From the NCBI GenBank assembly GCA_947492235.1, contig CANLLZ010000002.1:248001-312000 (forward strand): 64,000 nt of DNA, read 5' to 3'. Below the pieces are notes generated by a model, which worked only from the letters and a program-made list of their open reading frames with translations, was not told the DNA's origin and searched no databases. The DNA comes from an uncultured Altererythrobacter sp. GTDB taxonomy: Bacteria; Pseudomonadota; Alphaproteobacteria; Sphingomonadales; Sphingomonadaceae. Position numbers and translations under genes: made by a program. Shown one piece after another: positions 51,634 to 60,737 of this stretch. The first letter of the stretch is position 1. Each line of letters begins with the position of its first letter.

Positions 51634-52794
51634 CTACCCGCTTTTCAGCTGGTCATTGTGCTGCCCCAGTGTCGGGGCGCCGCCGCGCCTCGGCTCGAAA
51701 TCCGCGCCGAACCGTACAGGCGGGCGCATCATGCGGATCGGGCCTTCGGTCGGATGTTCGAACCGCTGGAAGAAATCGGTCGCCTGCAAATGCGGGTCAT
51801 CCATGACATCTTCCAGATCGCGCACCGGCTGGGCCGGAATGTCGGCCGCCTGGAAGCGCTGGACCAGATCGTCTGTCGTGAACCCCTGCGTCAGTTCCGC
51901 CATGCGCCGGTAGAGCAGCGCGCCGTTCTTGAACCGTCCCCGCTCGTCGGCGAATTTCGGATCATCGAGAAATTCCAGATCGCCCAGCACCTCGAACACG
52001 CGGTCCCATGATTTGCCGGTATAGGGCACGATGGAGAGATACCCGTCCTTGGTCGGGAACGGCTGGCGGTCCGGATCCAGCTGGCGGGCATATCCGGCCG
52101 GCGCATTGGGCGGATCGAAAGTCAGGCCGCTCAGATGCTCCTGCATCATGAAATTGGTGAATGCCTCGAACATCGGGATCTCGAGTTTCTGCCCTTCGCC
52201 GGTGCGCAGCCGGTGGACCACTGCCCCCAGCACGCCATAGGCTGCGGTTTGGCCGGCAATCTTGTCCGCGATCAGGCTGGGCAGGTAGCGCGCACGGGGG
52301 TTGCCATCCACCCGCGGCAGCAAAGTGGTGGTGCCCGACAAAGCCTGAATCACATCGTCATAGGCCTGCAAATCCGCATACGGCCCATCCTGCGCAAATC
52401 CGACGCAGTGGGCGTAGATGATATCGGGCACCAGCGCGCGCACGGCCGGTTCGTCAAGCCCCAGCCGTTCCAGCCCCTTGCCCCGCACATTGGTGACAAA
52501 CACATCCGCGTCGGCCAGCAGGGCCTTCATGCTGGCCAGATCGCCCTCGTCCTTCAGGTTCAGCTCGACCGATTTCTTGCCCTGATTGAGCGCCATGAAG
52601 CCCGGCCCCATGCCGGTAGTTTTCGCCCATTTCTGCGCATAGCGAAACGTGTCACCGCCGCGCGCCTCCACCTTGATGACATCCGCACCCAGATCGGCCA
52701 GCAATTGCGTGCAATAGGGGCCGAAGACGACGGTAGTCAGATCGACGATTTTGACCCCTTCCAGCATGGCTTTTCCGTCGTTCGCGCTCAGCAT
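51634..52794 (-). CDS. CaiB/BaiF-type CoA-transferase (class III)
   Basis: A 386-residue family III CoA-transferase. Features: MLEGVKIVDLTTVVFGPYCTQLLADLGADVIKVE in the first 45 residues (Rossmann-like start), NQGKKSVELNL, TNVRGKGLERLGL, the catalytic Asp146 in AYDDVIQALSG, and the C-terminal PVRDLEDVMDDPHLQ. It moves CoA from a donor thioester to an acid, or racemises an alpha-methyl acyl-CoA; AMACR-type racemases belong to this family and act in sterol side chains. ATG 52794 is preferred because AAGGGA lies ten bases upstream. It is divergent from the flavin-reductase-like gene. Confidence 0.92.
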   Translation of the reverse strand: MLSANDGKAMLEGVKIVDLTTVVFGPYCTQLLADLGADVIKVEARGGDTFRYAQKWAKTTGMGPGFMALNQGKKSVELNLKDEGDLASMKALLADADVFVTNVRGKGLERLGLDEPAVRALVPDIIYAHCVGFAQDGPYADLQAYDDVIQALSGTTTLLPRVDGNPRARYLPSLIADKIAGQTAAYGVLGAVVHRLRTGEGQKLEIPMFEAFTNFMMQEHLSGLTFDPPNAPAGYARQLDPDRQPFPTKDGYLSIVPYTGKSWDRVFEVLGDLEFLDDPKFADERGRFKNGALLYRRMAELTQGFTTDDLVQRFQAADIPAQPVRDLEDVMDDPHLQATDFFQRFEHPTEGPIRMMRPPVRFGADFEPRRGGAPTLGQHNDQLKSG

Positions 52795-52843
52795 TGGCCC
52801 AGTGTCCCTTGTGCGGATGAAGTGTTGGTGTCTTCCTTATCGG

Positions 52844-52856
52844 GCACTGACCAAAG
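52844..52856 (-). promoter_or_regulatory. Candidate shared operator CTTTGGTCAGTGC (minus strand)
   Basis: In the divergent spacer between the CoA-transferase and flavin-reductase-like genes. With its left flank (TTACC) it matches the 8303-8317 region at 11 of 15 positions. By eye. Confidence 0.25.
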
Positions 52857-52991
52857 GGTAACTGGTGAAATTGCTATTTGCCGCGCCTGCCGGCGGTGCC
52901 CGCTGCTTCCGCGCACGATTGCCCGTTGAACCGCCGCGCGCCCCGGCATAGATGCACCATTGTGACTGCCGCGCCCCCTTCACAAGATGCC

Positions 52992-53627
52992 ATGGATGCT
53001 AGCCACCAGCGCGCCTTTCGCGAGGCGCTGGGGTCCTTCGCCACGGGCGTTACCATCGCCACCACGCTGGATGATCAGGACCGGCCGGTCGGCGTAACCG
53101 CCAGCAGCTTCAACTCGGTCAGCCTCGATCCACCCCTAGTCCTGTGGTCGCTGGCTAAGAACAGCCAGTCGCGCGATGCCTTTTGCAATAGCGGGCATTT
53201 CGCGGTGCATGTGCTGGCCGCCAGTCAGGAAGAGCTATCGAACCGCTTCGCCCGTACCGGTGCGGACAAGTTTGGCGGGGTCGAATGGTCGGCAGGCAAG
53301 CTCGGCTCGCCCGTCTTCACAGAACACGCCGCCCTATTCGAGTGCGCGACCCGCCACCAATATGATGGCGGCGATCACATCATCATGGTCGGCGAGGTGG
53401 TCGATTTCGAAGCGCGCGATAAAGCCCCGTTGCTATTCCACGGGGGCCGCTATGCCGATCACCGACCGCGCGACGGCGGCACCGTCAATTCCGCAACGGA
53501 AGGCCAACAGCTGGCTCTGGCGACAGAATTTGTGCTTCAGGCGCTGGAGCGCTCGGACACTGCAGACGTCTCGGAGGAGGATCTGCAAACCGTGCGCCGT
53601 GTGCTTCGCCTGCTGACAGAAAAATAG
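52992..53627 (+). CDS. Flavin reductase (HpaC-like) domain protein
   Basis: A ~211-residue protein. Residues 1-160 are the FMN-binding split-barrel: FREALGSFATGVTIAT, VGVTASSFNSVSLDPPLVLWSL, GHFAVHVLAASQ, and HIIMVGEVVDF. The last ~50 residues form a helical extension not found in minimal HpaC. It would supply reduced flavin to a two-component monooxygenase, but no such oxygenase is in the window. Start uncertain: ATG 52992, or GTG 52962 upstream; neither has a good ribosome-binding site. Confidence 0.86.
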   Translation: MDASHQRAFREALGSFATGVTIATTLDDQDRPVGVTASSFNSVSLDPPLVLWSLAKNSQSRDAFCNSGHFAVHVLAASQEELSNRFARTGADKFGGVEWSAGKLGSPVFTEHAALFECATRHQYDGGDHIIMVGEVVDFEARDKAPLLFHGGRYADHRPRDGGTVNSATEGQQLALATEFVLQALERSDTADVSEEDLQTVRRVLRLLTEK

Positions 53628-53642
53628 ACGGGCCCGCTGTGG

Positions 53643-54662
53643 TCAGGCCCGGACCACCAGATTGCCCCGGTGCCCGCCGCTGAACAGCATCATCAGCGCC
53701 TCCGGGAAATTGTCGATTCCCTCGACCACGTGCTCTTCCAGCTGCAAATCGCCCGAACGGATGAGATCGCTGATTTCCGCCCTCGCTTCCGGGAAGCGCG
53801 CAGCATGATAGCTTACGACGAACCCGCGCATACTGGCATTGCGCTCGGCCAGCCGCAGATAGAGGCTGGGGCCCTGCACATTGTCGAGGTCTTCATACTG
53901 CGAGATCGCCCCGCAGATTACCACCCGCGCGCCGCCGGTGGGGCGCAGGTTGTCGAGCACATCGTCCAATATATCGCCGCCGACATTGTCGAAAAACACG
54001 TCCACGCCATCGGGTGCAGCCTTGGCCAGCGCAGCGCGAACACCGCCGTCCTTGTCATTGGCCTTATAATCGATCGCCACATCCGCGCCGACTTGATCGG
54101 TGAGGTATGCGCATTTCTCCGGCCCGCCCGCGATGCCGATCACATGGCACCCGCGTGCCTTGGCGATTTGCACCACACACGATCCGACCGCACCTGCCGC
54201 GCCGGAGACAACAACTACCTCGCCCTTCGCCGCCTCGCCGACGGCGCACAGGCCGACCCATGCGGTCAGCCCGGTGGTGATCCCCAGCGGCCCGACATGC
54301 GCCTCCGGCCCGATCTGGTTGCCGACCTCGACCTTGCTCATCTCGGCAGCAGGCACCACCGCATGGCTTTGCGCGCACAGCATTCCGTAAGCCCAGTCGC
54401 CCACGGCCCAGTCGGGGTCTCCGCTCGCCACAACCTGCCCCACTCCGAACGCCCGAATTGTATCCCCCAGCGCAGAAGTGGTGTGCATTCCGGCATCGCT
54501 TAGCGTGGTGCGAATCCACGCATCGACCGACAGCGTATGGTTCTTGACGATCAGGTGGCCCTCTACCGGATCGCCCAGCGCTTCTTCCTCGACCGCGAAA
54601 TTGTCCTGCGTCGGCCATTCGACGGCGTATTCTTTCAGGGTGACTTTGCGGTTCTGGACCAT
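53643..54662 (-). CDS. Zinc-free NADP-dependent medium-chain reductase (4)
   Basis: A 339-residue MDR with AAGAVGSCVVQIAKARGC, GIAGGPEKC and FDNVGGDILDD, no zinc cysteines, and a LMMLFSGGHRGNLVVRA tail matching the family. It is monocistronic, divergent from the symporter and convergent with the flavin-reductase gene. The fourth paralogue in the window, it marks the right border of the oxygenase-rich island. Confidence 0.92.
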   Translation of the reverse strand: MVQNRKVTLKEYAVEWPTQDNFAVEEEALGDPVEGHLIVKNHTLSVDAWIRTTLSDAGMHTTSALGDTIRAFGVGQVVASGDPDWAVGDWAYGMLCAQSHAVVPAAEMSKVEVGNQIGPEAHVGPLGITTGLTAWVGLCAVGEAAKGEVVVVSGAAGAVGSCVVQIAKARGCHVIGIAGGPEKCAYLTDQVGADVAIDYKANDKDGGVRAALAKAAPDGVDVFFDNVGGDILDDVLDNLRPTGGARVVICGAISQYEDLDNVQGPSLYLRLAERNASMRGFVVSYHAARFPEARAEISDLIRSGDLQLEEHVVEGIDNFPEALMMLFSGGHRGNLVVRA

Positions 54663-54837
54663 GGAGACTGTATCCTTTGGCTGTCTTTGGCTGGAATGCG
54701 CCCCGATTGCTGTGCGCGCGGAGCGGCGGCCTCAAGTGGTAATATGACTAGGCATAGGTTCCGTGTGGCGCGCGCGGATGGCCAGCGGCGCAATTGTCAC
54801 CTAGGGCGTTTCGCGGGTTGGAAGGGGGATACCGGGA

Positions 54838-56547
54838 ATGGACGGAGGCTTGCTCTACACCGCAGCCAGCTGTGTCGCCGTGATGGCGCTAGTCGCCTGG
54901 ATTAGCTGGCTGAAAACGCGCGGGACGGCCGAAACGAAGGACGGCTATTTCCTCGCCGGACGCGGGCTTGGCGCTACCTTCATTGCCGGATCGCTACTCC
55001 TGACCAATCTGTCGGCAGAGCAGCTGATCGGGCTGAACGGATCAGCCTATGGCGCAAATATGTCGAGCATGGCGTGGGAAGTGACCGCGGCTGTTGCGAC
55101 CATCGCGATGGCGTTTGTCTTCCTGCCGCGATACCTCGCTGGCGCCTTCACCACGCTGCCCGAGTTTTTGAACGACCGGTTCGACCCCACAGTGCGGCGG
55201 ATGTCGGTGGTGCTGTTCATGCTGGGCTATGGCCTCGTGACAATTCCCTCGGTTCTCTATTCTGGCTCGCTAGCGGTGATGCAGTTTTTCGATGTGCCGC
55301 TGATGACTGGCCTGTCGACCGTGCCTGCGCTGTGGCTCACAGTGATTGTGATCGGCGTGACCGGGGCCGCCTATGCCGTGCTGGGCGGGCTGAAGGCTGT
55401 TGCCGTGTCGGACACGCTGAACGGGATTGGCCTGCTGTTCATCGGCCTGCTGGTGCCGGTGCTGGGGATCATAATGCTGGGTGGCGGCAGCTTCGGCGAT
55501 GGGTTCACACGGCTGGTGTCCGACCATCCGGAAAAGCTGAACGCAATTGGCGGACCTGACGATCCCACCCCTTTCGGCACAATCTTCACCGGCATGATCT
55601 TCGCCAATTTGTTTTACTGGTGCACGAACCAATATGTGATCCAGCGCACGCTGGGCGCGCGGTCGCTGGCGGATGGGCAGAAGGGCGTGCTCGCGTCAGG
55701 TTTCTTCAAGGTGTTGGTGCCCTTCATGATGATGATCCCCGGGGTCATTGCATTCCACCTCTACGGACCGGGAATGGGTTCGATCGACGAGGCCTATCCG
55801 CGCCTGATCAAGGATGTGCTGCCGTCAGCACTCACCGGGCTCTTTCTGGCTGTGCTGCTGGGCGCGGTGTTCAGTTCGTTCAACTCGTTGCTCAATAGTG
55901 CGGCGACGCTGTTTACACTGGATGTCTATGCGCCCTTGCGTAAAGCCCCGGCCAGCGACGCCCATCTGGTCCGGGTGGCAAAGATCGCCAGCGTGGTGAT
56001 TGCGCTGTTCTCCTTCGGGGTCGCGCCGATGCTATACTACGCGGAAGAAGGCTTGTGGCAGATCGTGCGGATCTTCACCGGGTTCTACAACATACCGACT
56101 GTAGTAATCGTGATTGTTGGCCTGTTCACCGCCCGCGTGCCTGCGCTGGGCGCGAAGCTGGTGATCGTGTTTCATGTGCTTGCTTACGGACTGGTACGGT
56201 TCGTGCTGGCCGATGTGGTCACGCTGCACTTCATCCACCTCTACGCCATCCTGTTCGTGATCGAGGTCGGCATCATGCTGCTGGCCGGCAAGCTGCGCCC
56301 GCAGGCAGAGCCCTATGTGCCGCCGCATAACGAGAAGGTGGATATGACCCCGTGGCGGTTTGCGCGGCCGACGGCCTTCACGTTGCTGTCGTGTGTTGTG
56401 GCGCTGTACCTGCTGTTCTCGCCGCTGGGGCTGGCGGGTGCAGGTGGAGGCGCACTCTTAGCGGTGCTGATGGCAGCGCTGGTGCTCGGCAATCTGGTGG
56501 TCTGGGTGATGGCAGCGAAGGGTCAGCGCGCGGTGGCCCCTGCCTGA
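54838..56547 (+). CDS. Sodium:solute symporter (SSS/SLC5 family)
   Basis: A 569-residue LeuT-fold symporter with about 14 hydrophobic segments. The family signature is seen in GYFLAGRGLGATFIAG (first helices), SLLLTNLSAEQLIG (unwound helix with probable Na+ contacts), GLKAVAVSDTLNGIG and VFSSFNSLLNSAATLFTLD. The substrate is not predictable: SGLT-like sugar, proline or carboxylate members share these motifs. It lies before the convergent hydroxyproline operon, so an imino acid or peptide is conceivable. GGGGGATACC precedes the ATG. Confidence 0.93.
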   Translation: MDGGLLYTAASCVAVMALVAWISWLKTRGTAETKDGYFLAGRGLGATFIAGSLLLTNLSAEQLIGLNGSAYGANMSSMAWEVTAAVATIAMAFVFLPRYLAGAFTTLPEFLNDRFDPTVRRMSVVLFMLGYGLVTIPSVLYSGSLAVMQFFDVPLMTGLSTVPALWLTVIVIGVTGAAYAVLGGLKAVAVSDTLNGIGLLFIGLLVPVLGIIMLGGGSFGDGFTRLVSDHPEKLNAIGGPDDPTPFGTIFTGMIFANLFYWCTNQYVIQRTLGARSLADGQKGVLASGFFKVLVPFMMMIPGVIAFHLYGPGMGSIDEAYPRLIKDVLPSALTGLFLAVLLGAVFSSFNSLLNSAATLFTLDVYAPLRKAPASDAHLVRVAKIASVVIALFSFGVAPMLYYAEEGLWQIVRIFTGFYNIPTVVIVIVGLFTARVPALGAKLVIVFHVLAYGLVRFVLADVVTLHFIHLYAILFVIEVGIMLLAGKLRPQAEPYVPPHNEKVDMTPWRFARPTAFTLLSCVVALYLLFSPLGLAGAGGGALLAVLMAALVLGNLVVWVMAAKGQRAVAPA

Positions 56548-57456
56548 TCAGGCAACCAGCGAAGCCAAAACCCGGCGCTTGCCGACAAACGGCTTGCGCC
56601 CGTGCATGACCAGAAAATTGTCAACCAGCACCACATCGCCCGCCTGCCAAGCGTGGTCGTAAGTCAGATCTTCGGACAAAGCGATGGGTGCGGCCATGTG
56701 GTCGGCCGTGATGAGTTCGCCGTCGCCAAACCGCACGGCTTTGGTCGCCTCGTTGCGGGTATCGGACCAGCCGCGAAAGGCTGCGATCAACTGGTTGAAG
56801 AAGGTCTTCCGGCCATCGGGCAAAATCCGCACCGCCTGCAAAACCGGCGTGGTGACACGCAGGGTTTCGTCCTCCTGCCATACCCAGTCATAGCCAAGAT
56901 CGGACAGCCGTGCCTCCGCCTCGTCGCACGTTTCGACGCCCAGCGTGCTGCGCCAACTGCGGCCCTGCCCTGACCCTGCATCGTCAGCAGCGGGCATCGT
57001 ATTTGAGTAGCGCACACCGCGCTCCTCGAACGCTTTCGCCAGCGACCGATCTTCGGTGAGCAGACGCTCATACACAATGTCCGAAGGGCACAGCGGCGTC
57101 GCTCCGCCCTCGCCCGCCGCGATCTCGCAATAGAAGAACAGCTTGGAAGGATAGATCGGCGTCTGCGCCATCTCGTGATGCAGATGGATGCGCGTTTCGG
57201 GCGGGGCTTCATTGGCGGTAAAGACCCGCTCGGTCACATTGACCCGCACCGCATTGGAGAGCGATTTGGCGTAGGTGAAGTTCGTCTCGCCATAGGCCGC
57301 CATGCCTGCGTCGAAGGCCTGCGCGTCGGGCACATCGAAGCCGCGAAACAGCACCGCGCCCGCCTGCGACAGATGATCGTCCACTGCGCCTTTGTTTGCG
57401 CCAATATAAGCGGCCAGATCGCCTTGCGCCTCGATCACATGCGGAAATGCACTCAT
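56548..57456 (-). CDS. TauD/TfdA-family 2-oxoglutarate-dependent dioxygenase
   Basis: A 302-residue double-stranded beta-helix oxygenase. The iron motif is H93-H-E95 (HHEM; H-x-E as in clavaminate-synthase-like members), the distal His is in NFLVMHGRKPF near 283, and the Arg that binds the 2-oxoglutarate carboxylate is in GKRRVLAS. ATG 57456 is chosen (GAGG eight bases upstream); the frame continues upstream over the AKR gene. It is the last gene of the hydroxyproline operon. It may hydroxylate an amino acid or a related small acid; no substrate evidence. Confidence 0.9.
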   Translation of the reverse strand: MSAFPHVIEAQGDLAAYIGANKGAVDDHLSQAGAVLFRGFDVPDAQAFDAGMAAYGETNFTYAKSLSNAVRVNVTERVFTANEAPPETRIHLHHEMAQTPIYPSKLFFYCEIAAGEGGATPLCPSDIVYERLLTEDRSLAKAFEERGVRYSNTMPAADDAGSGQGRSWRSTLGVETCDEAEARLSDLGYDWVWQEDETLRVTTPVLQAVRILPDGRKTFFNQLIAAFRGWSDTRNEATKAVRFGDGELITADHMAAPIALSEDLTYDHAWQAGDVVLVDNFLVMHGRKPFVGKRRVLASLVA

Positions 57457-57466
57457 CGCCGGAACC

Positions 57467-58423
57467 TCAATCGTAAATGGGGTGGAAGGTATTGAAAGCA
57501 GCCTCGCAAAACACGCCCGGGTCATTGAATCGCCGCCCCTGATCCAGTGCGTCGATCGCGGCCATCTCGGCATCGCTCAGGCTGAAGCCGGTCACTGCCA
57601 AATTCTCCCGCATACGTCCCGGATTGGTGGATTTCGGGATCACCGCATTGCCCCGCTGGATACCCCACCGTAGCACCACTTGCGCCGGTGTCTTGCCATG
57701 CGCATCCGCTGCAGCGACCACCACAGGCTCTGCCAGAACGCTGTCCCCCGGCCCCGCCATGTCGATCTCCACATAGGACAGCGAACCCAGCGGCGAGAAT
57801 GCAGTGACGTGGATACCGTAGTCGCGCGCCAGCCGCATCAGCTTTGGCTGCACCAGATAGGGGTGCGATTCCACCTGCAGCTCTGCAGGCGCAATCCGGC
57901 AATAGCGCATCAGATCATGGATCAGCGCAGTATTATAATTGCACACACCGATGTGACGCGCCTGCCCGCCATCGACCAGCTTCTCCATCGCGCCCCATGT
58001 TTCGTGCAGGGGCACGCGCGCTGGTTTCATCACTGGCTCGTCAGCGGCGGGATCGTGCAGCCATTCGGGCGGATAGCGTTCCTCTATGGGCACAAAGTCT
58101 AGCGCGATGGGGAAATGGATCATGTAAAGGTCGAGATAGTCCAGCCCCAGATCATCGAGCGATTTCTGGCAGGCCAGCGCGACATGTTCCGGCGCGTGGA
58201 AAGTGTTCCACAGCTTGGAGGTGATCCACAGCTCCTCGCGCGTCACCAGACCCCGCGCAATCGCCGCCGCTATCCCGCGCCCGACTTCGACTTCGTTGCC
58301 GTAATCCGCCGCGCTGTCGAAATGGCGATAGCCTGCCTTGACAGCTTCCAGCACCGTGGCCTCGCAATCCTCCGGCGCTATCTTCCACAGGCCGAAACCT
58401 ATGGGGGGCATGTCTTCCAGCAC
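57467..58423 (-). CDS. Aldo/keto reductase
   Basis: A 318-residue AKR barrel with the full catalytic tetrad: Asp36, Tyr41, Lys70 and His103. The cofactor region is WGIQRGNAVIPKSTNPGRMREN, where Lys-Ser-x-x-x-Arg binds the NADPH 2'-phosphate. The GTG at 58423 is preceded by AAGGA and lies five bases from the Gfo/Idh stop. It is the sixth gene of the minus-strand operon and probably reduces an aldehyde or keto intermediate; not obviously needed for 4-hydroxyproline breakdown. Confidence 0.92.
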   Translation of the reverse strand: MLEDMPPIGFGLWKIAPEDCEATVLEAVKAGYRHFDSAADYGNEVEVGRGIAAAIARGLVTREELWITSKLWNTFHAPEHVALACQKSLDDLGLDYLDLYMIHFPIALDFVPIEERYPPEWLHDPAADEPVMKPARVPLHETWGAMEKLVDGGQARHIGVCNYNTALIHDLMRYCRIAPAELQVESHPYLVQPKLMRLARDYGIHVTAFSPLGSLSYVEIDMAGPGDSVLAEPVVVAAADAHGKTPAQVVLRWGIQRGNAVIPKSTNPGRMRENLAVTGFSLSDAEMAAIDALDQGRRFNDPGVFCEAAFNTFHPIYD

Positions 58424-58428
58424 GATAT

Positions 58429-59508
58429 TTATCCTTCGGGTTCGAAATTGAGCGCCACCGGCAGCCCCGTGGCAATGGATTCCTGCGCCGCTGCGCCCAT
58501 GGCAACACTGCTCAGTCCGTCCAATGCACTAAGAGCAGGCGCGCCTCCGCCAACCAATGCAGCATGAAAATTCTGCAGCTGGAAATAGGTCGCGCCATGG
58601 TGATCGCCAGCGGCCAGAGCATCCGGCGGCGTCTCCACATGCTCCACCTGCACCCCGCTCTTGTCGCGCGGAGACCAGCGCACTTTGGCGGCCGGAATAG
58701 TCACATCCAGCCTGCCCACTTCGCCCACCGCGATGATCTCTTCCTGCTGCTCGGCCCCTTCGGCGAACATGCACAGATCGAGCACCGCCCGCGCGCCGCG
58801 TTTGAAATCGACGATGACATAGGCGTTGTCGAGTATGTCGGGCACCTCGCCATCATACACCTCGTCCAGATGGTTCACATCTTGCGCGCCGCTGGCGAAA
58901 ATGCGCACCGGCTCGTCCTGCAAGGTGTGCCGCATCAGGTCGAAGAAATGGCAGCATTTCTCCACCAGAGTGCCGCCCGAATTGCGATTGAAGCGGTTCC
59001 AGTCGCCCACCTTCTTGAGAAATGGAAACCGGTGTTCGCGGATGGTCAGCATCCGCACATCGCCCGCCTCGCCCGCTTGCACCCGCTCGATAAACCGCGC
59101 GACAGGCGGCATGTAGCGATATTCCAGCCCGACCCACACCAGCGGATCATAGGCTTGCAATTGCCGCTCCAGCGCCTCGGCATCGGCGACCGTGGTACAG
59201 AAGGGTTTCTCGACCAGAATGGCCGGGCCGTATTTCATGACCTCCTGCATCACGCCATAATGCGTGAAATTCGGCGAGGCGATGATGACGGCGTCGGGTA
59301 TGCCAGAGGCAAACAGCGCCTGCGTATCCTCATACACCGCAAAGGTCTGGCCCAGTTCCTCGGCCAGCTCTGCCGCCGCCTGCCGAGATCCGGCATCGGG
59401 ATCAACAATCGCGACCAGCTCCGCCCCGTCCACCAGCGCGATATTGCGCATGTGTTCGCGGCCCATCATGCCGCAGCCAATGATGGCGTAGGATCGTGTC
59501 GTGCTCAC
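58429..59508 (-). CDS. Gfo/Idh/MocA-family oxidoreductase
   Basis: A 359-residue oxidoreductase. The N-terminal Rossmann loop is IIGCGMMGREH, the signature Glu-Lys-Pro is in LVEKPFCTT (near 113), and the catalytic His region is in LVEKCCHFFDL. Members act on sugars, inositols and related polyols with NAD(P). The start GTG at 59508 is chosen because GGTTCGG precedes it and the Rossmann strand starts at once; a TTG 12 codons upstream is possible. It lies between the peptidase and AKR genes of the operon; its substrate is unclear. Confidence 0.9.
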   Translation of the reverse strand: MSTTRSYAIIGCGMMGREHMRNIALVDGAELVAIVDPDAGSRQAAAELAEELGQTFAVYEDTQALFASGIPDAVIIASPNFTHYGVMQEVMKYGPAILVEKPFCTTVADAEALERQLQAYDPLVWVGLEYRYMPPVARFIERVQAGEAGDVRMLTIREHRFPFLKKVGDWNRFNRNSGGTLVEKCCHFFDLMRHTLQDEPVRIFASGAQDVNHLDEVYDGEVPDILDNAYVIVDFKRGARAVLDLCMFAEGAEQQEEIIAVGEVGRLDVTIPAAKVRWSPRDKSGVQVEHVETPPDALAAGDHHGATYFQLQNFHAALVGGGAPALSALDGLSSVAMGAAAQESIATGLPVALNFEPEG

Positions 59509-59551
59509 ACCGAACCCCGTGCGGCGTTGGCCCGCAATGCGCAAGTCATCT

Positions 59552-60712
59552 CTAGCCGAAGGGCTGGTAAAGGCTGTGCTGCGGCTCCGTAAACCAGCGC
59601 GGGCCGGTATCCGTCATATAGAAATGGTCCTCCAGACGAATGCCGAATCTCCCCGGCACCACGATCATCGGCTCATTCGAGAAGCACATGCCTTCGGCAA
59701 GCGGAGTTGTGTCACCGCGAACCAGATAGGGGCCTTCGTGGATTTCCAGGCCGATCCCGTGGCCGGTGCGGTGGGGCAGGCCGGGAAGCTTATAATCCGG
59801 CCCCAGACCATGCGCGATCAGCACATCGCGCGCCGCCGCGTCGACCTCCTCGCACGGCACACCCGGCGCGGCGCGGTCGAAGGCGGTCTGTTGCGCATCC
59901 TTTTCCACCTGCCACAAGGTCTCGATCTCGCTCCCCACATCGTCCAGCGCGTAGGTGCGGGTGATGTCCGAATTGTAGCCATCCAGCGTGCAGCCGGTGT
60001 CGATCAGGATGAGCTCCCCTGCTTGCAGGGCGGGGTCACCGGGCACGCCATGCGGGTGCGATGTCGCCTCGCCAAACTGCACGGCGCAGAACGAATTGCC
60101 ATTGTCCGCCCCGCCTGCGCGGTGCAGCCGGTCGATCTCTGCGCGCACTTCGCTGGCTTTGATGCCGGGCTTGATCCAGCCGGAGATGGTCTGGTGCACC
60201 GACAGTGTCAGCTGCTTTGCCGCTGTCATCAGAGCCAGTTCCGCAGGCGATTTGCAGGCACGCAGAGGCGCGATGAGTGGCGCCGCGGAGCCGCACCGCG
60301 CCGGAGTATCAAGCGCCGCCAAAGCATCCGCGATGGGGGCCGCATGGCCGTATGAGCATTGCGGATCGAGCGCGCATGCCCGCACATTCTGCGCCGCCAG
60401 TAAGCCCGCAATCAGATCGTAGGGGCTCTCATGCTCCTCCCAATAGGCCATCTCCATCGGTACCGGCAGTTTGGCGAGGATGGCTGTATCTTCGAACTTG
60501 GGAGCCACAAAGATCGCACGCCGCCTGGTGATGAGCGCGCCGTGAAACCGTTCGCTCTCGTAAAACGCCTCGCCAAGAAAATAGCGCAGATTGGGGCCGG
60601 GCGTCAGGATCACTGCATCCGTCCCCGCGCGTGCCAAGGCTGCACGCAGAGCGTCCATCCGCTGTGCGCGTTCGGGATTGCCAATCGGCGGGGGGAAGGC
60701 GGTCTGGGTCAT
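59552..60712 (-). CDS. M24-family metallopeptidase (Xaa-Pro dipeptidase-like)
   Basis: A 386-residue pita-bread peptidase. Metal ligands: Asp in LIDTGC and Asp in NSDITRTY, His in RTGHGIGLEIHEGP, Glu in SNEPMI and Glu in RLEDHF, so the dinuclear site is complete. The ~165-residue N-terminal creatinase-type domain is present. Such enzymes release amino acids from X-Pro dipeptides, which would supply Pro or Hyp to the following genes. ATG 60712 is used; the frame extends 32 codons upstream over the flavoprotein end, which is not credible. Confidence 0.92.
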   Translation of the reverse strand: MTQTAFPPPIGNPERAQRMDALRAALARAGTDAVILTPGPNLRYFLGEAFYESERFHGALITRRRAIFVAPKFEDTAILAKLPVPMEMAYWEEHESPYDLIAGLLAAQNVRACALDPQCSYGHAAPIADALAALDTPARCGSAAPLIAPLRACKSPAELALMTAAKQLTLSVHQTISGWIKPGIKASEVRAEIDRLHRAGGADNGNSFCAVQFGEATSHPHGVPGDPALQAGELILIDTGCTLDGYNSDITRTYALDDVGSEIETLWQVEKDAQQTAFDRAAPGVPCEEVDAAARDVLIAHGLGPDYKLPGLPHRTGHGIGLEIHEGPYLVRGDTTPLAEGMCFSNEPMIVVPGRFGIRLEDHFYMTDTGPRWFTEPQHSLYQPFG

Positions 60713-60737
60713 ACGGGTTCGGTTCTTTCGCCAGCAA

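Noticed and set aside
53629-53651. CGGGCC...GGCCCG hairpin between convergent genes as a terminator
   Set aside because: Stem of only six pairs with no T-run; not enough to call.
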